A DNA stretch of 13,697 bases, taken from the NCBI GenBank assembly GCA_016720685.1, contig JADKKC010000061.1, forward strand, positions 1 to 13,697. Reading direction: 5' to 3'. A model generated the notes under the pieces. That model did no database searches. It was given only the letters and a program-made list of their open reading frames with translations, and was not told the origin of the DNA. This document shows, piece by piece, positions 1 through 9,278 of the stretch. The position numbers were made by a program, and so were the translations under genes. Source of the stretch: Zoogloea sp. GTDB lineage: Bacteria > Pseudomonadota > Gammaproteobacteria > Burkholderiales > Rhodocyclaceae. Numbering within the stretch: the first letter of the stretch is position 1; each line of letters begins with the position of its first letter.

Positions 1-1911
1 CGGGGTCGAGAATCCGGGAAGCGACCCTTGGTAGTCCGGCCGCCGGAGACCGACGCGAAATGCTGCAGGTTCGGAAGCTTGCCCAAGATGTCGGCCGGCA
101 CCATTTCCTCGAAACTCTCGCTCACCTGCGTCGAATGCCCCGCAGAAAAGTCCCCCAGGTGGGTATCCGTGCCCAGGCTGTAGCCCACCCGCATCGTGTG
201 AATGGCGGTCTTGCCAAAGGTCTCCACCCCACCAAAATCCTGCAGGGTAGGCCGGTCGCCCAGGCACGCAGGGCAATCAGGTTGTTCCGAGGTTGCCCCG
301 GGGCCGTACGCCGCGTCTTCGCTGCCAAGGCACGCCGGGCCAGATCCGCCCGGCGTCTGCATCGCGCAGGTGGTGTAGATGCCGCCCTCGGCGCCCCTTG
401 TTCAGGATTTCGATCAGGGGCTGGTTGATAGCATTGGAGACCTCGTCGACAAACGGCGAGATAACGCCGGTGGCCGCCCGGGTTGTAGCGCATGCCGGCG
501 CGCCGCGGCGGGTCGGCCAGCGCCAGCGCGCCGATGGCCGATGCAGAGAGAGGCCTCCGGCAGCGGGTCAGCCGCATGTAGAGCACGTGGCCGCCGCGCT
601 CGATCTTCTCGAAGTTCATGATCGGGCGCCTGTCGCTTTCGCATCCGAACCGGGTCGGGCTGGAGGCTGGCGCCGAGATCGCCCGAGGTCAGCATCGACA
701 GCACCACCGGCAGCAGGTTGGCCCGTGATCTTCTGGTAGTGCTCGCGGTTTATTGCCGAAACGTGCGCACCTGCGCGTCGATGACCTTGTTGTGCTGGCT
801 TTGGGCGGGACACGGTGCTCGTAGAAGGCGACATAGGCGAGCGGGTCCGGAGCTTGCGGCCTCGGGCTGGCTTCTCATTTGGCCCCGTTTTGCCTCGTTC
901 ATCAATTGCTTCATTGCCCGGCAGTTCGCGCCACCTGCCGCGCAGTGCGTCGGCACGAAAGTAGCGGCGCAGCGATTTCCTCCAGCACCGGTTCGATGCC
1001 GCCCTCGATGTATTTGGTCGAAGCCTGACGAGGTTGGGCCCGCTCCTCCCGGTCCCGATCCAGGCCCCTGCACGACCACGTTGACGGCGTCCCAGCCAGA
1101 GCGTTGAGCCGCCACCGGATGTCAGGCGGCATCACAGACTGGATGCGCGAGCTGGGCTGGTCGGTTTTTGCCCGGTTGAAGGTGAAGTCGATCCGCACGC
1201 CTGTTTGAAACGCCGGTGGAACTCGGGGAAGGTGTCGGCTTCGCGGTAGTCACGGCAGGCCTGCTTTGCGATGCGTTTGAGCCTGCCGGCTGTTCTTGGG
1301 TCGATCACGATGACGACATCGCCGCGCCGGATCGCCTGGGTGATCAGGCTGCGCCTTGGTGCGACACCGCTTGCCGGATTGCGTCGTTCCCACCAGCGGG
1401 GTGCCGCCCTCGAAGTTCTGCAGCGGCCGGTACAGCGCCCGCTTTCAATCGGTTCGACGCCGTGGGCCTAAGGCAGACCGATCTCGGCGTCCGAGCGCGG
1501 CTTGACCGCAGTAGCCAAAAACCGCACAACAGGCGCGGCGATACCAGCGAACTCTCCCGGTAGTCGACCTTGGACAGTTCGTAGAGCCGCTGCCGTGCAC
1601 CGGCTGCCATTAAAGCCGAAGCCCAAGAACACTAAGGCCGGATCCTGGCACCACCGAGCGAGGTCGTCGGTACCGACGACCTCGATGCCACGCCCGCCCA
1701 GCGACGCCCGCAAGACCAGCATGCGCAGGGTCCGGGTCACCCGCAACACGCCCATTGCGAAGCAGACGAGCGCCAGCAGCAGGGCCAATGCCGGTTGGGC
1801 AGCGTGCAGACTGCGCCTACCGCCCAGGAATGAAGCGCGCCAGCCACCAGGCGATGCCGGCATAAGCCTCGTAGGCGCGGCGCCAGGCATCTCATAGCGG
1901 CGTACCAGCAT
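1..1911 (-). pseudogene. traD: TraD, ICE conjugative coupling ATPase (SXT/TOL type), multiply frameshifted, C-terminus cut by window edge
   Basis: Type IV coupling protein: an inner-membrane ATPase that passes the relaxase-DNA complex to the secretion channel. The protein is read by stitching frames. An N-terminal hydrophobic segment (ALALLLALVCFAMGVLRV, about 1735-1800) follows the start. Next come the Walker A segment VGTTQSGK (about 1370-1393), the Walker B-like VVIVIDP (about 1293-1320), the conserved block VVVQG..TKYIEGGIEP (about 1000-1090), NKVIDAQVRTFR (about 750-790), IERGGHVLYM (about 580-610) and the late NNLIALR and HTMRVGYSLGTD blocks. The fragment ends FASVSGGR..KGRFP at the window edge. 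The ATG at 1911 was chosen because the likely traI stop (1913-1915) lies one base before it; an in-frame ATG at 1950 is the alternative. Reading frame changes at least 15 times, so no full-length product is possible as sequenced. Family identity is confident, exact sequence is not. Confidence 0.85.
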
Positions 1912-1912
1912 C

Positions 1913-3735
1913 TCAGCTTCCCGCCGCCGGTGGCTGGCAAAGCCCGCCATATCGAGTCCGCTGACGCAGTGCGGAGTCGAGCGACATTTTTGACCGATGG
2001 AAGCAGGTTGCCGTTGAATTCACGCGACAGCTTCGGCGGGCCATTGCGGTTGGGTTTCACCAGCAGGTTCGCCTCGGTGAGGCACGCATGCGCCAGGGAT
2101 GGCTGGACGCCGCGCCGCCTGAATTCTCCAGCGGTACGAATACTCGCGGGCGACGGTGCAGACAGTGGGCGGACCACGCCATCGTTCAGCGTGCGAACGG
2201 CATCGGCCGAGGCGTCGCGAACGACCGGGTTCAGACGCATCGGGGCTTGCAAGACGAATGTCGCCGAAGGCGGTGTCGTCGCCGGTTCCGAGGGGTGACC
2301 CGGGTGTCTCCGCGACCGGTGTCACGCGGACGTCACTCTCGGCGGGCGCGCCTGGCGGCGGATCGAGCGACAACTGGGTGCCGCTCTTCAGGGGTGCCAG
2401 CGGTGGCACGGGAGAAGGGTCTGCGGCGCAACTGGCGCAGATGCCCGCGCTGGCTTGAATTCAAGTGCGGGGGCAAGGTCACCGGGGGCGGATCGATTCC
2501 CGCGATGAGAATGGCCGGGGCCGGGAGCTTGACGGCTTCCAGCGGAGCCCCTGGCGCCGGGCGGCTGGATGGACCACGTCGCGCGGCCCGCTGCTGCCGC
2601 TTCCGAACACGCCAGCACGGCCAGTAGCAGTTCCAGCATCGTCTCGGGCGCCTTGGGGATGCCGGCCAGTTGGTCGGCGTCGAGCAGTTGCTGAACATCC
2701 TCGGCAGCGCAGAGCCAGACCGGGAACAGACCGTCCTGTCCGAACCACAGGCGCGACTTCTCGAGGTTGGCTATCCAGGCCGAGTTGCCGCTGGTGAGCC
2801 GGCGCAGGGCGTCGACCCCGAGTTAGCGCTCCAGGTGCGAGCCTTGTATTGCGGCGAACCGTAGCGGTCGGCGCTGGCGACCAAGGTTGCGGTCGATGAC
2901 TGAGCGCCAGCGAGCGGCGGACCAGTTCGTCGAGGATGTTGTGGTCGCGATAGACCCGGAATGCCGCCGATGCTGGCCAGCAAATGCGGCACGATGACTG
3001 GCGTTGCCCTCGGACAGGTCAGCCATCACCGCGGGCGGCACCACTAGGGCAGGGCGAACAGGCCCGGGCCGCGCGCCTCGACGGCTTGGGGCCGCCAGCG
3101 CAGGAAATAGCGCTCGCTGCCCCGGGTTGCCAGCCAGTCGGCCAGTGGCCGCAGGAAGGCCGGCCACGCCTCGCCGGCGGCATCGGCGACGATGATTGGC
3201 TCATCAGCCGGTGCAATTCGCAACACAGACCGGCGATGAAGGTTGCGCGCTAGGCGCCAGCGCGGCTCTAGTTGGCAGCGTGCCAGAGATGCTCATCCGC
3301 CCCCGAAAAATGTGGTGCGTCGGTGCCCTTGCAGGCTGAAAAAAAAGCGGTCTCAGGCCGGGCCGCAAGAGGCCGCCCGGCTTGCTGAAGTAGTTGTCGG
3401 CGGTCGCCGGCAGCAGATGCACGCAGGCGGCGTATCGGCGCACCAGCATTAGGACATCGCGCTCAAGCTGTCGGTCGATGCCGTAGCACAGCTTGATGCG
3501 TGCGATCAGTCCCTTCGCCGGCCAGCAGATCCTCGACCGGCACCGCGGCGAAACCGGGGTCGGAGGCGGGGTACGTGACAGGCGTTGATGTGACTGCCAT
3601 GGCGGTACGGCAATGCCGGAAAGAATGCGAAGTGGCCATTCTCCAGGTCGGCTATCTCGCGTGTCGCGCCGAAACGTCACTTATTCCGACAGGTTATCGC
3701 CTTCCGGGGCTCAGCTTGTGAAGCAGCGCGAGCAT
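1913..3735 (-). pseudogene. traI: TraI, MobH-family ICE relaxase (TraI_2 domain), multiply frameshifted
   Basis: MobH relaxases carry an HD-type metal site, nick the element at oriT and pilot the strand. Stitched frames give, in order, CYGIDRQLERDVLMLVRRYA (about 3425-3490), HLLPATADNYFSKPGGLLR (about 3370-3420), a DAHIFSG-like stretch, ERYFLRWRPQAVEARG.GLFALP, VVPPAVMADLSEGNAS, then LLASIGGIP, YRDHNILDELV, VIDRNL and ASADRYGSPQY. The TraI_2 domain ends with WFGQDGLFPVW. A proline-rich linker (PPGAKxP, LSLDPP) follows, and a C-terminal part with AREY, FRRRGVQPSL and EANLLVKPNRNGPP (about 2040-2130). The deduced end is a TGA at 1913-1915, after repair of an A5 run near 1990. The start at 3735 is uncertain; an ATG overlapping the preceding stop near 3754 is possible. 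Indels are too dense to count exactly, at least a dozen. Located between the FlhC-like gene and traD, the usual order. Confidence 0.8.
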
Positions 3736-3750
3736 GCAGTTGGCGCTCGG

Positions 3751-4171
3751 TCATATCGAGGGCGGGCGAGCCGGGTAAGACGCTTGGATGCGATGGTCCG
3801 GTGAAAGCGTTCCAGCAGCTTGCAGAAGGCCAAGGTTCGCCGGTGCGCCACGGTGCCGACCGCGGCGATGAACTCGCAGCCACACTCGGGCAGGTCAGCA
3901 CCGGACAGCGCCGGTGCGTTGGCCAGCCAGATGCCGTCGATATAGGAGACGAGGTTGAAAGGCCCGGTCCAGGCTGATGCGGTAAGGCGGCATCGGCCGA
4001 GTCGGGGGCGCGTCCGCGCGGGATGGTGTGGGCATCGGGGAAGAAGAGACTCTGCACTTGGCGCGGCGGGATGCCGGTGATGAGGTGGATCGTCTTCAGG
4101 CGTGCGCCGAGCGCCGCTAACTGCTTCGCCAGTTGCATGGCGCGCAGGTGCCGGTCGCCGCGCGTCGGCAT
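3751..4171 (-). pseudogene. FlhC-like transcriptional activator, frameshifted and internally deleted
   Basis: FlhC-family proteins pair with FlhD-like partners. In ICEs and related plasmids (SetCD, AcaCD) the complex activates transfer genes. The N-terminus reads MPTRGDRHLRAMQLAKQLAA, then LGARLKTIHLITGIP and QVQSLFFPDA, ending near PRGRAPDS. After frame change it continues RISLDRAFNLVSYIDGIW, then a cysteine motif that repairs to CPECGCEF, VAHR and FCKLLERFHR. In family members that I recall, about 46 residues (an EWYH..EASIF..IY..R.FGP-type block) lie between PRGRAPDS and RISLDRAF; they are absent here. The second cysteine pair reads LAFCK rather than the expected CPFCK, so one predicted zinc ligand is missing. 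An AGGAG sits 9 bases before the ATG and overlaps the stop of the FlhD-like gene, implying translational coupling. The end (TGA at 3751-3753) assumes repair of a late one-base loss. Confidence 0.7.
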
Positions 4172-4183
4172 GGGCCGTGGCTC

Positions 4184-4489
4184 CTAATGCCGGCCTGCCA
4201 TCGGTGTCGGCGGATGGACGAGCGCCATGGAACCCGCCAACACTCGCGGCGTGCTCAGCAACGTCACCAGGTCGGCGCGTGGTGGGAACAGGGTCGTGTC
4301 GCCGACGTGGATTACCAGGACCACAACTCGTCGAGGCTCAGTTCTCGAAGATGGTTGGCTTGCGCCGTATTGAGCCCGTACCTGCAGCAGGTCGAGGCGG
4401 GGTCATACTGGAGACCAGCGCGGAATGACGACCAGCACATTCAGGTTGATCCATTCGACATCGGTAAGCGTCACGCGACTCGTGGTCAT
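4184..4489 (-). pseudogene. FlhD-like transcriptional activator subunit, two compensating indels
   Basis: Starts MTTSRVTLTDVEWINLNVLV with GGAG a few bases upstream. A one-base gain near 4425 and a one-base loss near 4308 throw the middle out of frame, but cancel, so start and stop are 306 bases apart. Repaired, the middle reads IRAGLQYDPAS, CRYGLNTAQANHLRELS and LDELWSLVIHVGDTTLF, then PPRADLVTLLSTP and ALVHPPTP. This matches the small FlhD/AcaD-like partner that precedes FlhC-like genes in this ICE class; the assignment rests on gene order plus the LDELW..V..VGD.TLF pattern. Its stop lies 12 bases before the FlhC-like ATG. Expected role: heteromeric activator of the transfer genes. Family recognition is by memory, not by search. 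Confidence 0.62.
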
Positions 4490-4896
4490 GTTCTCCAGTT
4501 GGTCCTGCTGAAACGGGTGTCTGAGCATCGAAGATGGAAAGTTTTATGAGCGACCCGTCATGATAATTGGGTTGTGGCAATAAAAAGCAGCATAGTCATT
4601 GGTATTGTGTTATGGCAGGGGCATTTGTTCAAAAATCTGGAGGACGATCCGTTTGCCACACGTAAGGTCCGACAGAAGCTGTTTCCTGGGGAATAGCCGC
4701 CACAGGGAGGATTGTTCGGGTGTATCGAAATGGCATAGTTAGAGGGGCGGCGATTTCAACGGATCAGACCAGCACCGGCGGCGAAGCCGACGCAGTTCCT
4801 CAGCGCGATCGCCGGCCTGCTGCGCCGGAGGAGGGGCCACTGCCACTCGATCTGATGCCGGGGTAGCGCGCCCTCGGTATAATGGTATTGGAATGG
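4490..4896. other. Gap between DUF932 terminator and FlhD-like gene; likely regulatory, no gene supported
   Basis: This stretch precedes the flhDC-like genes on the minus strand. The part at about 4550-4740 is noticeably AT-richer than the flanks, as expected of a promoter region, but I cannot settle a -35/-10 pair. An 83-codon open frame (4739-4990, minus) runs through the terminator hairpin and is arginine- and proline-rich. It looks like read-through of the DUF932 end in a wrong frame and is not called. Confidence 0.4.
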
Positions 4897-4936
4897 CTGA
4901 AGGCCGGGCCAGGCAGATGCCCGGCCCGGCCTTCAG
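4897..4936 (-). terminator. GC-rich hairpin terminator after the DUF932 gene
   Basis: A perfect 14-bp inverted repeat (arms 4897-4910 and 4923-4936, CTGAAGGCCGGGCC and its complement) surrounds a 12-base loop that itself can pair GGC/GCC. It starts 14 bases beyond the deduced stop of DUF932. There is no clear T-run on the minus strand, so termination strength is inferred from the stem. Confidence 0.65.
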
Positions 4937-4949
4937 CGATTTTCCTGGA

Positions 4950-6008
4950 TCAGGCAGCTTCCGCAAGCCTTTCCATTCATGGGCCGGCAAGTCGATCAGC
5001 CGGCCGCCCAGTCTTCAAACTCCGTCGCGCGGTCGTAGTCCTCGACCTCGGCTGTAATGCGTCACCGCATTGACCAGCCCATAGCCTGACAACTGGCCTT
5101 CGGCAATCAGATGGCGCAGCACGCCGGCGCGCTCGGTGTCGTTCAGCGTGTAGCGCTGGGCCAGCACCTCGACCGTCTTCACCGGGTCGCCCACCAGCGG
5201 GATGTTGAGCGTCTTCTGCATCTTCTGCGCCGTCTGGCGGAAGGTCGCTTCCGACACCGCAGCCTGCACTACGTCGCGCACCTTGAGAAAGAAGGCTTTG
5301 TCGTCGGCGCGCAAGGTGTCGTCCTGGTACACCCGGATGCGTTCATCCTCACCACCGAGCGCGCGTCCCACGTGGGTCTTGCGCAGCGAGCGGTCGGCAG
5401 CGATCAAGCCATTGCTGCACACCAGCCGGAACAGCAGCGGCTGCACCGACAGCGTGCCCTGGCCGACCTCCGAGTTCGAGATCACGACCCCGGCCTGCAC
5501 CACATCGCCAGGCGCCATCTCGTATTTCAGGCGCGGCGTGATGCATTTGAGGTACATCTTCGTCTCGGTCAGTTCGACCGACTCGAAGCGTACCTCGGGC
5601 AGTTGCTGCAGGATGGGCAGCACGCCTCTCGGCCGGTCGAAGTTGTCCAGGCGGCGGTAGCGATCCGACAGCACGGCGCGCACTTGACCATCCAGGTGCG
5701 CAGCATGCGCCGCTCTTCCTCGCTTTGCAGCCGGTGTTCCACGTTGCGATCGAGCAGGGCCGGCTGGCCTTCGCGCATGCGCTCGAAGTAGGCATACGGG
5801 ATCTTCAGCTTGTCCGCCAGTTGGCGGCGCGCCAGCGGCGTGACACCGTAGTGCACCGGGCTGCCACCTTCCTCGATGACGAGTCGCGTGCTCCCCAGAT
5901 CGTCGGTGGCATGACGCACCAGCGTCGAGGGCACGACCAAGTCCTTCTTCGAATGCAGCTGGCGCTCCAGTTCCTGGCCAGGCTGACGAGAGAACGTCCG
6001 TTTTTCAT
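4950..6008 (-). pseudogene. DUF932 family protein of ICE type, frameshifted
   Basis: DUF932 proteins are common in ICEs and plasmids, and their function is not established. The start MKNGRSLVSLA at 6008 has GAGGAG six bases upstream. Repaired reading continues ELERQLHSKKDLVVP, LVRHATDDLGSTRLVIEE, IPYAYFERMREGQPALLDRN, then LPEVRFESVELTETKMYLKC, EMAPGDVVQAGVVISNSEVG, LLFRLVCSNGLI, AFFLKVRDVVQAAVSEATF and GLVNAVTHYS. The end repairs to EDYDRATEFEDWAGRLIDLP, then AHEWKGLAEAA and a stop at 4950-4952. At least five indels are needed: near 5975, near 5690, 5048-5056, about 5008 and about 4965, mostly in G or C runs. Repaired length is about 350 residues, a normal size for the family. It sits downstream of the primase gene behind a terminator, so it probably has its own promoter in the 270-bp leader. 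Confidence 0.82.
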
Positions 6009-6243
6009 AGCAAACTCCTCGCCGGAAAAGAAACGCGGAGACGGCATCCCCCCTCGGCGGACGCGCATCCCCGCCAGAGTCGATGACAGACCAGCGGTCG
6101 CCGGTCCAGAAAGGGCGCTAGAAATCGCCCCGGAACTCCAGGGCTGTCTTCGCGGCGCCGTGGGGCGCCGCCTGGGTGTGACAACTACCAGTAGGGCAAA
6201 CAAAGGGCCTTTTTCACCGTCACCGCCTGATGCAGTGCCGCTG
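6009..6243 (-). promoter_or_regulatory. Leader region of the DUF932 gene with an 8-bp palindromic hairpin
   Basis: Between the primase terminator and the DUF932 start there is no gene. The region contains a perfect hairpin with arms GCGGCGCC at 6152-6159 and GGCGCCGC at 6164-6171 around a four-base loop. Because transcription of DUF932 must start after the terminator at 6244-6274, a promoter is expected here, but I could not pick out convincing boxes. The hairpin would lie in the 5' leader. Confidence 0.4.
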
Positions 6244-6274
6244 AAAAAGCGGGTGCAGCCGACTGGCCGCACCC
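6244..6274 (-). terminator. Intrinsic terminator after the primase-like gene
   Basis: On the minus strand GGGTGCGGCC, loop AGTC, GGCTGCACCC forms a 10-bp stem with one G-T pair, followed by GC and five T residues. It begins five bases beyond the TGA of the primase-like gene. This is a textbook Rho-independent terminator and supports 6279 as the true gene end. Confidence 0.85.
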
Positions 6275-6278
6275 TTCA

Positions 6279-7301
6279 TCAAACATTCATGCCGCACGCG
6301 GCGCTCCGGGCTTCCAGGCGTTGGCGCCAGACATCGGCCCAGTCGGTGCCGGCATGCTTGGGCAGGAACACCCGCACCTGCCGCCGACCACTGTTTTTTT
6401 CCTCCCGCTTCAACCGGCGCGCCAGCGCGAAGGCGAAGGCCTGGCCGGCGAAGTCGCCATCGGCGTCGTTGTCGGCATAGATGCAGACCTTGCGCACCGT
6501 GTCCGGCAGCCACAGCTTCCTCAGGTTGCCGGCGTTGAGCCCGGCCCAGACCGGTTTGCCGGTCGCCAGATGCAAAGGCGATGCCGGTCTCGATACCTTC
6601 GCAGACCGCCAGTTCCTCGGTTGCCTCGAAGAGGCGAACCGCGGCGCCGTTGATCCCAGCCGAAAGCACCTTCTTCGCATCTGGTACGGCGAGTTTGGCG
6701 CCGTTCTTCAGATAGGTCCGGTGCAGCGTCACGGCGTGGCCGTCGGCACCCCTGGATGCAGGCCAGCATCGCCGGATATTCAGCCACCTTGCGTGACTTG
6801 CCGGCGGCTTCCTTCTGGTAATAGCCTAGGGCAGGGTGGAAGCGCAGCACCTTCGGGTATAACCGGCAGGGCGAGACCCCCGTCCGCTCAGGTAGCGATC
6901 GACTTCGTCGCCCACCGTTACCGCTTTGCCTCGTTCCAGATGCGTTGGGCCAGCTTCTTCATGCGCTCGGCTGAAGGCTCGCTTGTTCGGGACGGTGCCG
7001 TCACGGGCATCATCCCCAGGCAGCGCTCGACGTCACGCAGCGCGGTGTTGAAGTCCACGCCCATGACGGCTTGCAACAGCTTGAAGCCGCCACCCGGGCC
7101 GCATTGGCGGCAGTGGTAGTTCCCCTCGCTGAACTTGTCGGTGTACTGGAACCGATCCGTGCCACCGCACAAGGGGCAAGGCAGGTTGCGCCGCTTGAGA
7201 ATGCGTTCATCCACGCCCAAGCTCGCCAGGATTTCCGTCCACCGGCCATGGGCACGCTGCTTGACCGCTTCGATGCGGGCCGCGTACTCACGATCCTGCA
7301 T
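6279..7301 (-). pseudogene. Zinc-ribbon/Toprim primase-like protein, frameshifted
   Basis: Repaired product of about 339 residues. A primase-type zinc ribbon has CPLCGG (residues 42-47) and YHCRQC (62-67). A Toprim domain has its conserved glutamate in VCEGIETG (232-239) and the acidic motif IYADNDADGD (273-282). This is the arrangement of plasmid/ICE primases that make primers for the transferred strand; catalysis is inferred from the family. ATG at 7301 was chosen because GGGAG lies seven bases upstream; an in-frame ATG at 7316 is weaker. At least five indels are needed: near 6925, the C5 run at 6877-6881, about 6858, the C4 run at 6749-6752 and the AAA at 6574-6576. Each is one base or nearly so. 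The gene starts inside the end of the GHKL ATPase gene (14-base overlap), so the two are translationally coupled. Confidence 0.82.
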
Positions 7302-8866
7302 GGCCAGCTCCCGCATTGGCAGAACCCGCTTCGGCAACCGGGGTCACCGAATGGCCGGGCGCAGCACCCACACCCACGGTGACCGGAAGGCCTTGCCGTG
7401 CAGCAGGGGATACCGGCCCAGCCGCAATTCCTGCAGCAGCGAGTCCAGCGTCTGCACCGGATCGACCGAACGCAGGCGACGGATGAGGTCCGCCAGCGCG
7501 TCGCGGTCCGCGTCCAGGTCCGAAGCGAGGAACTGGTCGTTCTCGTCGATGAAGGACGAGGCCTGCCGCACCGGTTCGCCGGATGTCTCGCCGGCCGGGA
7601 TGTACAAGACACCATGGTGGCAGACACCCTTGTCGGTGACTTCGACGACCTTGCTGCCGGCGCGTAGGCGCACGGCCTCGCACAGGATCACGGTGGGCCA
7701 CACCCAGCGCCCTTCCAACTGGACGCGGACCTGTTCGGACACCGCCTCGACCTGCACCGTTTCCGGTCCAGAAACGCACGTGGCGCCATGCCCAGTGCTC
7801 GGAGCTCAGGCCGATCCAATCGAAGAGCAGATAGCCCTTGGCCCGGGCCAACATCCAGCGCGCCGCATTGTCGTCGTCCAACCAGTCGAGGGAGACCAGG
7901 GTCACCGCGCCGCTTTCGACGGCTTGGCGGGGTGGGGCTACGGCAACTTGCCGGACATAGCTTCGGTCGTCGTCCTGGATCGGATAGCCGACGATCTCAT
8001 CGAACAATTCGACCGGCAGTACATCCAGATCGTTGAGCAGGTCCCAATGTCCCCAGGCGCGCATCGCCGCATAGTAGATTGCGACGAAGCGTTCGGGCGA
8101 AAGCTGGGCCTTGGCGACCTCTAGCGTCTGCCGCCAGCAGGCCTTCAACTCGGTATCGATCCGCTTTCTTTGTACGTCCTCGTCGATCAACTTGTCGCGA
8201 TCCGGCAGGCGCGCCACGAACTGGCGCGAATCCAGGTGCACGATATTGACCTCGTCGAACGGGCAATAGTTGGGCTTCATGACGCAGAAGCCCTGCAGGA
8301 AGACCCAGGGTGTTGTAGCTGAACTTGCCATCCCGCGTGCCGGTGAGGTGGACCGTGCCCAGCGGCTTGCCGTTGAACAGCACCTCCACCGGAAAACCCA
8401 GGCACAAGCTCTCGATGCGATTGCCCAAGTCGGGCAGGTCAACGCCGTGCAACTCGATCCGGGTACCGGCAATGGCTTCGGTGATGGGCTCTACCTCGAT
8501 GGACGCCTTGGCCAGCGCCGCCGCGGTGTCGATGTCGACACGCTGATGCTTTGAGGCGACGATGCAGCGCGTGGCGGCATACAGGCACTTCGAGAAGCCC
8601 ACCCCGAAAGGGCGCTCCTCGGCACTGGTGGCCGCATCCCAACCCGACTCGTGGAAGCTCAGGAGCTTTTGGAAGTCGTCGAGGCCTCGGCCATCGTCTT
8701 CCACCCGCAGCATTTGGGTGGTGGCGTCGTAATGGATCTCGATGCGCATCGCCCCGGCACGGCGGGCGTTCTGCAACAACTCGGAGACGAGCGTAAAACG
8801 GTCGGTGAAGGCATAGCGCTGGTTGCGCAGCGCGCCTTCCTCGTTGATTTGAACCTGTATCTGCAT
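7288..8866 (-). pseudogene. GHKL (Hsp90-like) ATPase of about 525 aa, frameshifted
   Basis: The N-terminal third is a GHKL ATP-binding domain. The N box is ELLQNARRAG (residues 29-38, with E29 and N33), the G1 box is VEDDGRGL (55-62) and the G2 region is RPFGVGFSKCLYAA (85-98). It resembles the ATPase domains of Hsp90, MutL, gyrase B and related proteins. The remaining roughly 350 residues (for example YCPFDEVNIVHLDSRQFVAR, then WLDDDNAARWMLARAKGYLL) are not recognised. The tail is Gly/Ala-rich. Start at 8866 has GGAG seven bases upstream; an ATG at 8878 is less well placed. Indels: an extra base at 8304-8313, two losses at 7759-7775 and one near 7380. The stop at 7288-7290 overlaps the primase start. 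Role is unknown; its context is DNA processing in the ICE. Confidence 0.75.
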
Positions 8867-8938
8867 GATGTGCTCCATGAGTGCAGGCGGAACCCGGCCC
8901 CGGCGGGACGGGCCCGCCAAGGGGGGAAGAACGATCGG

Positions 8939-9268
8939 TCAGCCGAGACGGCGGATCGGCGGGGTAAACAACTGACCGGCGGCCAGGGCCTCCATCAAGC
9001 TGTGTCCGAGGAACTCCCGGGGCAGCAGGTGCTGGGTGGAATGAACCCCACTGAGGACCCGGCCCTCGGCATCGAGCCGTTCGACTTTCAGGCCGATCGG
9101 ATGCCAATGCACCCGGTAGGCCAGCCAGTCGGCGCCGGCGATGACGAAGGTGCGGCCGGCCCGACCGGTGAGGATTTCGCTTTCCTTGACCAGGAACTCG
9201 ATGTCTTTCGGCGCCTGAACGGTCAGCAGGGAAGGGGCGTCGTGCGCGATGCGCGTTTGGGTATGCAT
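8939..9268 (-). CDS. Hypothetical protein, 109 aa
   Basis: Intact frame starting MHTQTRIAHDAPSLLTVQAP and ending in IRRLG. AAGGAGG lies five bases before the ATG, overlapping the TAA stop of the upstream gene, which makes this a confident start and a coupled pair. The body has an alternating hydrophobic pattern (FLVKESEILTGRAGRTFVIA, DWLAYRVHWHP) suggesting a small beta-rich cytoplasmic protein. No signal peptide, membrane segment or known motif is seen. A 72-base gap with a GGCGGG/CCCGCC hairpin separates it from the GHKL ATPase gene downstream. Function unknown. Confidence 0.8.
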   Translation of the reverse strand: MHTQTRIAHDAPSLLTVQAPKDIEFLVKESEILTGRAGRTFVIAGADWLAYRVHWHPIGLKVERLDAEGRVLSGVHSTQHLLPREFLGHSLMEALAAGQLFTPPIRRLG

Positions 9269-9278
9269 GGCGGCCTCC

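Noticed and set aside
5111..6480. Long plus-strand frames of 226 and 251 codons
   Set aside because: Antisense to DUF932, its leader and the primase C-terminus. Composition is His/Arg/Leu-rich and there is no ribosome binding site.
7135..8124. 329-codon plus-strand open frame
   Set aside because: It lies antisense to the GHKL ATPase and primase genes, is Ser/Arg/Thr-rich with no motif, and exists only because of GC-rich codon bias in the real genes.
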